A DNA stretch of 64,000 nt from Eutreptiella sp. 'Long Island Sound 2002' (lineage: Eukaryota > Euglenozoa > Euglenophyceae > Eutreptiales > Eutreptiaceae): contig OZ038385.1 in NCBI GenBank assembly GCA_964036045.1, positions 19,525,079 through 19,589,078 of the forward strand, given 5' to 3'. Each line of letters opens with the position of its first letter. The first letter of the stretch is position 1. This document shows, one piece after another, positions 11,716-23,700 of the stretch. Under the pieces are notes generated by a model. That model saw only the letters and a program-made list of their open reading frames with translations. It searched no databases and was not told the DNA's origin. The translations under genes and the position numbers were made by a program.

Positions 11716-14700
11716 CTGAAACAAAGACATCAAACACGAAACAACTGCACCCACAGATTGGCACAAATGAAACTCAAAGGCACCAAGAAAACTCGACGGT
11801 TCATCGTACCTTCTCAAATTGGGGATTTTCGTGTTGGGGGAGGAAACCCCTGCCCAATCCTTACATTGGAGAGTTCTGCGCGACCTGGGAATGGAAGCTA
11901 AGTTCCGCCAGAAACGACCCCATCCCCTTAAAAAAACCGAGGATTTCTGTCTCGGGAACAAAAAACCCCAATCTAAAACCGGGAGACACGGTGCTGTGGT
12001 CAAAAATCCCCAGTTTGGGAACTGGGCACAGCTTCGCACGTCAGCAGTGGCAGTGTGGGCATGCATTCCCCGAGTGATGCATCTTCTTCAGTGCCATTGG
12101 TCTCCTGATGTCATTGCAGTCTCCTGAAGTTCCCTTGGAGCATTCCCGTGTGCCGTCACAGCGCGGCTGCGTGGGGTCCCGTGAGCCCTTGCACAGCGAT
12201 ATGGGTATGCATCAATTCTTTATCGCAGTTTGTGCATTTTGATGAAACTTCACACCCGTGCGTGCGTGGGGGCACCCATGCGTGCCTCAGTACCGATGAC
12301 CAGGAATCGAACCCAGCGTTGAACTGGGGCAGAGATCCCCCAACTTGAGAACCGAACGAGGGGTTCCTTCCAAGGGGCCAAAAACCCCCACTACACCCAT
12401 TGCCAGTCCGTTGTCAGTCTCCGCTTCTCAAACTGAGGATTATTCCCCAACATCCAGGAATCGAGCCCGGGTTTTAGGAACGCCTGTCAGGCACACACCC
12501 CTCACCAGTACCCAAATTGGGTGATTCTGTCCCGGGACCAAAAATCCATAAGATGGTCAAAACCGGGCTCCGGGAACACAGGACGGACTGATACCCATTT
12601 TTGATTTGGTGTTTTACCGCTCAAGAAAGCTGACCCAATCTCCAACAGTTCCGGGTTATTATCTTAGGCAGCAGCCATCCACGATACAATGCAGGAAAAG
12701 GTGAATGCCAGTCCACCAAAAAAGGGGGGGGGGGGAAGCTCCTGTGTGCGACCTTTACATACAACGTGATCAAAATTCACATGCTGCAGATGTCTTCTGA
12801 GGTTGTCCTGCAGACAAAGGCACAAGAAGTGTGGGGTGATCTGCAGCACCACAGACCACACACCCACACTTCCAATAAAGCCGACAGCACAAGGGTCGTA
12901 TCGCATCAGCCACCAACCAACTGTCCTTCGACCTCCTGGTTCTGGGTGTCACAACCCAGGCCCAGGGCACCCAGGGCTGTCCTTAAGGGGGGAAAAAAGA
13001 AAGAAGGGGTTCGTAACGCCAACGGAAACGAATGTTCACAGGGACGCTCTCTGCTTCATGGTCAAGACATGGGCAAGACACAAAACCACAGAAACAGTAA
13101 TGAACAATGGTTGGCGGTTGGCGGCGTTTGGCGGTTGGTAGCGGTTGGCGGTTGGCGGTTGACGGCTGGTGGTCCTTGGGGGCTGTCCTCAGGGGCTGTT
13201 CTTTAACAAAAAAAGGGGGGCTTCTTAAGGACAGCCCTGAGGGCACCCCAGCACAAAGGTTGCGGTCAGCAAACATCAATAGCGTCCAACGTGCACCAAT
13301 CTTCTGTAAGATCCTCAGCAGCACAATACACAGAGAGAGAAACACGGAGAAGATGAGAAACTCCAGTGCGACTGCAGTCGCACTGTGCATGGAGGGCCCT
13401 GTTCGCAAAAGCTACGGATACACATTGACAGGTGCAGGAGGCTGATGGGAAACCGCTTGAGCACAAACACCAGCGCTGTTTCCGTTACACAACACACCTC
13501 CTCATCTGTGTAATGGTCAATGGTTGCAAATGTCTTCAAATCGCACAACGATAGGGATCGAGCAAAAATATTGAACAATGTAAACAAAGACACCAGCACC
13601 AACAGGCACGCCATGAACCACCTGAGAATCAGACAGTGAAATTGAAATCAGTGAGGCACTGCTCGGCAGAGTTTGTACAATAACACACAGCTGTGACACA
13701 AAAATGGTTTGATGCGGGCGGAGGGAACTATTGCACCCGTCCGGATCACAGCCCTCGAAAAACCTACCTCCGAATTCCCCCTGCCGACGGTAGGGGTAGG
13801 GCGGGGTGCCTATTGGGAGTGCTTACATCGCGGCGCAGACGCCGCAGGGGAAGGGTAATTAGCTTTAGGATAATTAGCACCGCATTATTTTCCCTCAAGT
13901 TTTGGCCAGGAAGGACAATGGTCGTCACCCTCCAGCCTGCGCCACACTTCAACAACAGTTCGAACCAAAGAGTTCGGTTGAAAGTGTGTACATGTGTCCA
14001 TCCAGCGCGGTTAACAAGGGGTAAAAATTCCCCTTTTTCGGGATAATTACCCATATTGCAGGTCGCAGGGCGCACCACAGGTGCCGCAGGCACCGCAGGA
14101 TAAGCACCCCCATTGTTGTGGAATCCGTTTTTTCAGAACAACAGCCAAAGAAAACCACAGACCCTCATCGGGAGACACATCTGGCACAAGGCAACAACTG
14201 CACACCAGAATGGCAGCCTGCTTTTGTATTTCTGCCACCTTGGCCCAGTTCCTCTGCCGGTTAATTATTATTATTATTATTATTAATCATGTTCAACAAT
14301 ATCAGGGACGAACCTTTGGGCATTGAAAAAATACCTGTTCACGAGTTGCGGAAATCCAGCTCAAGCTACTGTCACCACTTGCCCGAACACCTGGTCCCGA
14401 CCCCCCTGGGCCAGACTGAAACTGGTTGGCCACTTGCAACCGTGAGGCTGTGGGAGGCCCCTGCAGCTCAATGGGGCAGTTGCCAGTTGTGGCAGGACTT
14501 AATTTTCTTTGCCCTCGCCTTTCCCTCCTCATCCTCCCGTGCCACGCCTGTCACGGAGTGATTTGGGGGGGACCATAATCGTCAAAAAGCCGGCTCACAC
14601 ATCCAAGACAAGCAAGGGACCCAGCGAGGAGTCCTCAGAGTCAAAGACCAGTCGGGGCAGATTGCCTTTCCTACGACCCGCTTTCGCTTGGAGGGGATGC

Positions 14701-16891
14701 CCCGAGTTGCATATCTCCACCCAGCCCAGCACCAACACATGCACAGTTCCACAACTTATGTCATCGGCAAACACAAGATTTGGCATGACGTGACCAAAGC
14801 CAAAATCGAACACCTGGGCAACATTTAATGTATGCAGCTGAATTTCAATCTGCTGCTAGCAAATGCATATACACATATACCAAACTCCTACTCTTTGATG
14901 CACATCAACACTCAACAAACTGGAAGCATGCAAAACCTGTGGAACCAATCTCCGAAGACATTCATTGCAGTCATATTCCCAAACACTCTGGAGAAACCGA
15001 TCTCTGTATCTGACGTTGCAGCTTCTTGAGTTACCAAGTTGCCAATCGAAAGAAAATTGAAACACAGTGGAAGGACAAGCCTGAAAGGACAAGGAAGAAA
15101 CCAGCACAGGATGCCTCGTGATCCATCACACTGCACAGGAATGCAGAAGCGTATCGTTGCGTATATCGCGACAACCCAATTAAACTCGGGACCTGCATAA
15201 ATTGTAAGCAGCCCAACAGAGATGAGCAGGGTCCGAATGATGAGCCACCAAAGAATACATATCAAATAGCTTCAAATTGAATAAGCACCAATACGAGCAG
15301 CATGCTATATATGCCAGAATTGTGAAGATGACAAGCTGTGCAGAAGTGTACGGAAACAAGATACACAATTGAAAATGGATCAGGATGAAAAGCATGCCTT
15401 AAATTGGACCACCAGCAAGCTGCCACCAGCAATTGCCAAGATATTTTGGCGTGAAGATTCCTGAGGGCATTGCCTGTCTCGCGCTTACATGCACCGAAAC
15501 CAAAGACGGAGGCCGTTCAGCAATGGCTTGACGTGCTCTGCAACCAGAGCAATTCCTGTGTCATTCATGAATCTCCATCTTGACCAATCCAATAGATAAA
15601 TGCCTGATGCACTACCTTGCATTGGCACCCTGAGCATCAGAGCAACCCGTAGAATCACGTGCAACAGCTTCAGACAGGAGACGCAAACCTGTACCACGTC
15701 CCACTCTCGAAGCACATGGATTCCTTGGTATACCAGTGAGAGTGAGGGATCCACTGGGGTCAGCAGCTCGCTCCAGAGTACCACAACGCTAATCGCTGCC
15801 AGAAGAGCCCCAACACTAAAAACGAGAACGGATATTGGTTGTATGGCACACAACAACGAACAGAATACGGGTGTGCTTCAAATATTACAGCACATGCAAA
15901 ACGTCGGGCACGCCCTGTTGGGGGGCACTGGGAAAAGCCGCTGGTGCTTCCTGACATGATCTCATGCCTGGTCTTGAGGTTCTTCTGCTGAATCCAAACA
16001 TGTGCCAAGAGAGAAAACGTGGACCAGTGCAAGCCAAGATTTTGAAAACGCCTGCAAACTGGTTTCCAGAATAGTTTCCCTGTGCGAGAGGTTGGGAGGC
16101 AATCTGTAAATGGGATGGAAACTACTTTGGTCACTGTTGCATTTCACTTCCTGCCCCATGTTCTGTCAGCATCTTTCCAATTACGCCCATCGGTTTTCCC
16201 TGTGGTGTAAATCTGCAGCAGGGGTAGCTCTGCATTGCATTTGCAGTGGGGGGAATGCCGTATCAAGAAAATCCAGAGCACCAAAAACACAGGCCCTAAT
16301 ACTAATTTCGCTTTATCAGGTAAACAGTCAAAAGGAATGAAAACCAGGAACCGAAGATACTAGTTCAGTACGGGGGGGGGGGGGGCGACCCCTCGGTTCT
16401 GGACGCCAACTACCGCCCCCCGCATAACAGTTGGCCGGAGGCCCCCGTGGGGGGGTCCTGGGGGGGGGGGGGGCTGGGAGGGGGGGTTCTGGGGGGCGAA
16501 GGGGGGGGGGGTCCGGGAGGGTCGGTTGGGGGGGGGGGCTCCAGGTGGGGCAATTTGGGGGGTACATACCCCCAAGGCCAAGCGTCGTTCAATCAGAGGC
16601 CCCCTAACCTCCCCTCCCTCTAACCATACCATCACCCTAAACCTAACCCTAACCTTTGCAGCGAGCAGGTTCGGCCATGCCAGCCATGTTGATTAGGGTG
16701 AACAAGATCATGGCTGCTGGTTGCCACCCCATTGCTCTCCATTTTGGATCCCAACACTAACTCTGACCCTAGCCTAGGTTTAGAGCTTGGGCTAGGGTTA
16801 GGGCTAGGGACAGGGTCACCGAGCTGGTGGAACCAGTCTTGGTTTTATAACCCTTTTTAGTGTCTAGGGTGGACCTACCAGGTTTAGCAGC

Positions 16892-16922
<31 letters not shown>

Positions 16923-19900
16923 GCAAGCAAGCAGCAGCACGCGCGAAATGGGCAAAAATCAGAACTCCGTCGTGGTGCTTCGGATTCGGCTGAAATTTTG
17001 GCGGATGATACCTATGGGTGTGAAGTACAATCACACAAAGTTTGAGCAAGAAACTCAACGGTGGCGGCCGGGAACGGGATTCGCAAGTGGCGGACCTCAG
17101 TTTCAAAAACTGCAGTTTAGGGCCAAAAACAGCCATTTTTGGGCCAAAAAAGCCCTGGAACACATTCAAAATGGCCAAACGAAGGGAAACGGTGGGTACA
17201 CTACACGTGCAGCTTGACTTCCCCGTGTCAACGAGCTCTTTGCGGCCCTCTAACTCCATGATATGTCCCGGAAACGGCCCAAAAAGGCCCCCAGAAGCTC
17301 CAAATGCCGACAGCCACAAACCAAGAATAGGCCATATCTTTGGCTACATGGCGCAAAATGCGATTCCGAGGGCACCTGCTCCACCCACAACCCCCCACTT
17401 TTTGTGGTTTCCACCCCTCAGAATTGCCCAAACGGACGCCTAGACCCCAATACCTAGGCCCACTAGGCTGCGGCAAGCTGCAAGCTCAAGCCCAAACAGG
17501 TGGGTGCCCAAATGGGTCAACAGGGTCCAGTAGGAGCAAAAAGATGACTTTTCTCAAAAATGATCCTAGACCATGTGCGACGCTAAAACAAGTGTTTTTG
17601 GACCGTTTTGAGCTTGTGGTGGCCCATTTTGGTCCTCGGAAAATCCCAAAATGCCTTGAAAATGGGCTGTTTTGGGACCAAAAATGGGTCAAAAATGGGT
17701 CAAAACCGCATTTTTCCAAACCTCATCCTAGACCATTTGGGGTGCACAAACGGGTGAAATGAGCCCATTTTGAGCCCATTTTGGGGCATTTTGGCCCCTC
17801 AGAAGTCCAACAAAAGCCTTGAAAGTGGGCCTCGTGGTGATGGGGTTCACTTGCAAGCTGATTTCACTTTGTCAAGAGCCATCAATGTGTGAATCATTCT
17901 TGATGTTCCTCACCAGTCATAGCTGATGTTCCCTCCCCCACCAGCTCGGTCCCAATATTCAGTCTTGATTAGGGCTAGGGCTAGGGCTAGGGATAGGGTT
18001 AGGGATAAGGTCACCGAGCTGGTGGAACCAGTCTTGGTTTTATAACCCTTTTTAGTGTCTAGGGTGGACCTACCAGGTTTAGCAGCAGCAGCAGCAGCAG
18101 CAAGCAGCAGCAGCAAGCAGCAGCAGCAAGCAGCAAGCAGCAGCACGCGCGAAATGGGGGAAAATCAGATCTCCGTCGTGGGGGTTCGGATTCGGCTGAA
18201 ATTTTGGTGGATGATACCTATGGGTGTGAAGTACAATCACACAAAGTTTGAGCAGGAAACTCAACGGTGGCGGCCGGGAATGGGATTTGCAAGTGGCGGA
18301 CCTCAGTTTCAAAAACTGCAGTTTAGGGCCAAAAACAGCCATTTTTGGGCTTAAAAAGCCCTGGAACACATTAAAAACGGCCAAACGAAGGGAAACGGTG
18401 GGTACACTCCACATGCGGCTTGACTTCCCCGTGTCAACGAGCTCTTTGCGGCCCTCTAACTCCATGACATGTCCCGGAAACGGCCCAAAAAGGCCCCCAG
18501 AAGCTTCAAATGCCGACAGCCACAAACCAAGAATAGGCCATCTTTAGGATCTTTGGCTACATGGCTCAAAATGCGATTCCGAGGGCACCTGCTCCACCCA
18601 CAACCCCCCACTTTTTGTGGTTTCCACCCCTTAGAATTGCCCAAACGGACGCCTACACCCCCGTACTTAGGCCCACTAGGCTGCGGCAAGCTGCAAGCTC
18701 AAGCCCAAACAGGTGGGTGCCCAAATGGGTCATTAGGGTCCAGTAGGGGCAAAAAGATGACTTTTCTCAAAAATGATCCTAGACCATGTGCGACGCTAAA
18801 ACAAGTGTTTTTGGACCGTTTTGAGCTTGTGGTGGCCCATTTTGGTCCTCGGAAAATCCCAAAATGCCTTGAAAATGGGCTCTTTTGGGACCAAAAATGG
18901 GTCAGGAATGGGTCAAAAACGCATTTTTCCAAAAACCATCCTAGACCATTTGGGGTGCACAAACGGGTGAAATGAGCCCATTTTGAACCCATTTTGGGGC
19001 ATTTTGGCCCCTCAGAAGTCCAACAAAAGCCTTGAAAGTGGGCCTCGTGGTGATGGGGTTGACTTGCAAGCTGATTTCACTTTGTCAAGAGCCATCAATG
19101 TGTGAATCATTCTTGATGTCCCTCACCAGTCATAGCTGATGTTCCCTCCCCCACCAGCTCGGTCCCAATATTCAGTCTTGATTAGGGGTAGGGGTAGGCC
19201 TAGGCTTAGGGTTGGGGTGGGCGTTAGGGTCAGGGTTGGGTTGAAGGATAGTATTGGGGTGCAAAGTGGACAAAATTTCCTTCGGGCGCCTTTGGTGCCC
19301 GTGCAGCGTCGGGCGCCATGAACTCCTTAGGCCGGCACCTTTGACAACTAACTGTTGGCCAGAGGCCCCGAGGGGGGGGGCGGGGGGGTAGTTGGTGTCC
19401 GAGGACCCGCGGAGTTGCACCCCCCGTGTAGTTTAGAGTGCTGTGTACAAGACATGAACGATATGGCACAACAAGCCACGCAACACCTGAAAAGCAGCCA
19501 TGATCGAAGCTTTGTCCAATACCAGTACTCAAGTGTATACATGATGTTCTTCACAACTCCTGCCTTTTCCTGGAAATTCGAGATGAGTGGACGTGCAGAC
19601 TAGCAGGCAAGAGTGGTCGGCAATATCAAGCCTGGCACAAGCAGTCAGCTGGGGTGCACAAAAGCCCACAACGTCAGACAGGACACACATTATCCAGAAG
19701 TCAAGCGGAAACCAAGGGCCTTTTCTCAGATACTGTCCATTCAATGTTCCTTGAGGGGGGGCAGGGGGCAGGCAGGGATGTGCTTAGTCCGGGGGGGGGG
19801 GGGGTTGGCACAAGGCCTCGGTATCTGATTGTTTGCCTTTGGCGGCGCCTGTTGGCCTCTCGCCATTGTACATTCCGACCCTCTGTGGGTCTGAACGTGG

Positions 19901-20726
19901 TTTTGGTTGTGTCAACGGAGCCCCTGGATGACTTGTCCTGTTTGACTACTCCGGGGTCAGCTATCCGGCTATCCCAGAGACGGGCTGTTGCCCATGCCGT
20001 TGACCAGGTGCATCCAGGTGCGCACTCCGAGTCCATGCTGGGTTTGCCGACTCCAGCACTGACTTGTGCGCGCTGGGGTATGCATCTGCAGGATAATTTT
20101 CCTGACAGGGGGGGTCAGGGACGCAAGGGTTTGTGACAAAAAGAGGCTTGAATCTATTTTTCGTTTCAAATTGCATAGTTTTTGAGGACCCCCAGGGCGG
20201 GGAGGGGGGGGTGACCTACCACCTCCTTCCAATGTTCCCCTTGAAGCACAACCATGGCACTTCTATACTCTGGAATAATTTCTGTGCATTGAGCCAGCGA
20301 GCAGCCAAATGGCGTGGTCTGTGCTTTGGGCGGTTTTCGATGACCCTTTAAATCAGCAGCATCGCTTCGAGTGATTGATGCTGCGCCCGAAATGGAAACG
20401 GAAACACTGCACCGCCAAGCATCAGCCGTTTACAGCCCTGGGGCATGCCTCCACAAAACATGACCAGGTGCAACCATCAGTGTGCCGGAAATCTGGGGAA
20501 GAGAGGGAGGAGAGGGAGATCCAAGAGTTGCCAACTGTGGTGAGCAAAGCCCCCAATGTCCTGCCCCTGGAGCCCCCTTCCCCTTACCCTCGTGGATTAC
20601 CCAGAAGCTTCTCCGATCTCGTTGGTCCTGAAAACCACCCTCCCGGCCAGCGCCTTGGGTCAGGTTGGGCTTTGCTGCAGCCGCACCTGCCGAACGACTT
20701 TCATGACACACACACACACACACACA

Positions 20727-20786
<60 letters not shown>

Positions 20787-23700
20787 CAACCAAGACAGAA
20801 GTGCGAAAGACAAATACTCTCACCCTGTGGAATAGATGCTCCAGAGTAGAGGGGATGTGTAATCGGCAGATGTGTTGTGAGGCACCCGGCCACCCACCCA
20901 CCCACCCACATCCACACATCCACATACCCACACCCACACTCACCCACACACACACACCCACACAAACACATAAACCATGCCTTCCTGATAGCCAGGGCCA
21001 AAGGGGTCGAGATGAGGATGCAAGAAACAACAACAATCGCACAAGGGGGGGGTGGGGTGGGGGGTTCGCAGTGCTAAGTTTCGCTGCAGGAAATGTCGCG
21101 GAAACCCCTGGATTTTGTGCAGCAAATTTTGTGGACAATGCCAAAAATGTTGTGTGTAGGGCAAGACATGTGCTAGACATAGGACACAGGCACCCACCCA
21201 CCTTGACAGCGTACCCTAACAATTAACCTGAAATCCACCGAAAACCTCTGGGACCTGAGATCTTGCACCAACCCCCGCCGGAGTCCACAGTATCTGCCGC
21301 TAGTGTGTGGGAAATTTTGCGGAACCCCCTGGATTACATGTGGTAAATTTCATGGCCAATTTGAAACGCCAAATTTCCCACACGGAATTTACGTCCCCCG
21401 AAATCCCCCCACCCCCGGTGTACATGCGTCAACATATGATCCCCATACCTTGTCCAAGTAGAGCCTCATCATGCTTCTGTGTGCCTGGTCTGTCTTAGCT
21501 TTGAGAACATCCTCCAGGAAATAGTACTTCATGCGATGCTGCCGCCACAGGTATTCTGCCTTGCGTACTTGATGTGCACTTTGCCTCACTCTGCTATGCA
21601 AAGCTATGAGCATTTTCTCTGCACAAAAAGGCGACAGCGTGCATTGAAGATGACATGCAATCCCCACAAATCCATGCCTGGGACCCAAAGCGACACGAGG
21701 CAACTATGCACAATCCCCGAGGGAGTGGGGGCCATAGGGTGGGGCGGGATGAAGGAACACGCTTGTGAGCTGGCAAAACACAGCCACAGGCCCGAAATTC
21801 GGGGGAATCGCGCTCGTGTCAGTTGCAACCTGAGCAGTTTTATGTTGCCATTTCTTTGCCCTCATGGGCGCACCTACATCAAGTCCCAGAGGCAGGGATG
21901 TGTTAGCAGAGGAGGGGGAGGTCTGGGACCCAAAATTGTGCGTACCACAAATGGCCTGACACGATTTTCCCAAACGTAAATTTCGTTTCTGCCCGCGATG
22001 GTCACTTTGGTCTGGGGGGGGGGGGGGTTCCAGGGTCCCGTAGTGTACGGCAATTCTAATACTTCCCTGCCCAGAGGCCAAGATTGCAGATCGTCGTTCC
22101 TGCACAGCCGCTGGTGTCCAATGCACGACGCCGCATGCTGGCGCTGCAGAAATGCCTTCGGTCTTTCCGCTGCCCGTCACCTTTTTCTGATTCACTTTGG
22201 ACCGTCTTTCAAGCTGCTTTCTGCGGCGTACACTTTTGGTCGGCGAACATTGGCCAAAAGCCCCACATAGCGTTGACCGCGCGTCGCACCCCAAAATCGC
22301 GCTGCACGAAATCTCTCGTGCCCTGCGGTTCCTCCAACAGAATCCACTTTGACAGCGACGGCCCTCTGGCTAGGATGCTCCCGCCCACCAAAACAGAAAC
22401 CGTCACCCACTTTTGAGCTTGGGGAAACCCAATTGGACTGGGCGGTCTGCTTTTGTCTGGTGGGGGAGGTCGGGGGCTGGCGAGGATCCCTGATCGGACC
22501 CTCCCTTCCCCCCCAGTCCACCCACCGAAGAAAGGTTGGGGCATCCAGGGATGCATTGGAATGCCTGACTAACATAGAAGGAGCCCCCCCCCCCCCCCTC
22601 CTCCCGGCCCCTCTTCCCCCAGACCCCCAGACCCCCCCTCCCTCCTCCTCTTCCAATGTGTCATCCAGCCCAGAGATCTCCAGTGCGACTTTCTGGAGAA
22701 AACTTCTCTTCGGTCTTCGGTTGTAAGATGTCCTCGGCATTTATCAACGAAACTTTTCCCCTGGCCCTTTGGGCCAGGGACCATAGGAGGAGGGGGCTTC
22801 TTTCTGGACCCCCCACAAAAGCCCCTCCCCCCTCCCTCCTCTTCTCTCACGCATCCTTGAGGTGGGGCATGGGCCGGGCTTGGGGCGGTGCTGCAGTCGA
22901 GGAATGTGACAAAGTGCTCGGTTCAGGTGACGACCGCAGCCGAAGCTCCAGTGCACCGAAATGGCACGACAAAACGCCCGTTCCTGGGCCTCTGCCCCTG
23001 ACTTCCCCCCTTACACTTCCCAAGTTCTGGTCAAGTACACGGTGTTCATCCGGCCCTCGTCCATGCGATCCCTCAGCCCCATGGGCGATGCGGTGCTCTG
23101 ACGCGGCATCTCCCTCCAACAAACGACCTTGTGCAATGGAACACGGCCCACGCAGAGGGCAGGGCTGTCCTTTATGCAAACAAAAAAAAACATAACCGCC
23201 GGCCTCCAGTACGCTCGGACCTCTTCAGAGCGCCAGCCGGCGAGTCACCGCCGTCGGTTGAGCACCAACGGCTGTTGGTTGGGTGTCAACAACCGCCGTC
23301 ACTTAACCGAATCCTACCACCAACAACCTCAGGCCGTGCTCAGTGCCTCCTCCACGGGGGGGGGGATGGAAAAGAAATATCTCGCTCAAGGACAGCAGAG
23401 GGCAGCAACGGGAAGACCTGTGACCTCTTCATCCTCGTCGTCTCGGCTCCGTTGCCCCCGCGCTTGCTTGCTGCTGGCGAAGATGAGCGGACACGACTTC
23501 CGCATCTCTACATTCACCTGCAACACGATGCTGCAGATGTGCACTCTGCCGCCGACCATCCGTACTGAAATCAATACACCCACAGCCCCCTGCCACACAA
23601 CCACAGCCCCGACAACAGGATGGCCCCGATGAGCCCCCCCCCCCCTCCTGCGACTGACCCTGAGGCTCCGTTTGAGCCCGAGCCTGAGCCTGGGCCTGAA

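Noticed and set aside
12290-12480. tRNA gene
   Set aside because: B-box-like motifs are present but no full cloverleaf or acceptor stem could be drawn.
14597-14813. Open minus-strand stretch (FGFGHVMPNLVFADD) first taken as the exon after 14937
   Set aside because: It does not join exon 11 in phase, whereas 13621-13498 does and matches the family's last membrane helix.
16328-16635. Proline-rich minus-strand ORFs
   Set aside because: Produced by a series of G runs on the plus strand; no splice context.
20430-21226. ORFs with Ser-Leu, Arg-Glu or Cys-Val repeats
   Set aside because: Translations of the AC/CT microsatellite and CCCA repeats.
23500-23600. Exon-like piece RMVGGRVHICSIVLQ resembling 12.8-kb sequence (GVWSVVLQITPHFL)
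   Set aside because: Both lie in introns of the LMBRD2-like gene without phase-compatible joins; probably transposon-derived similarity.
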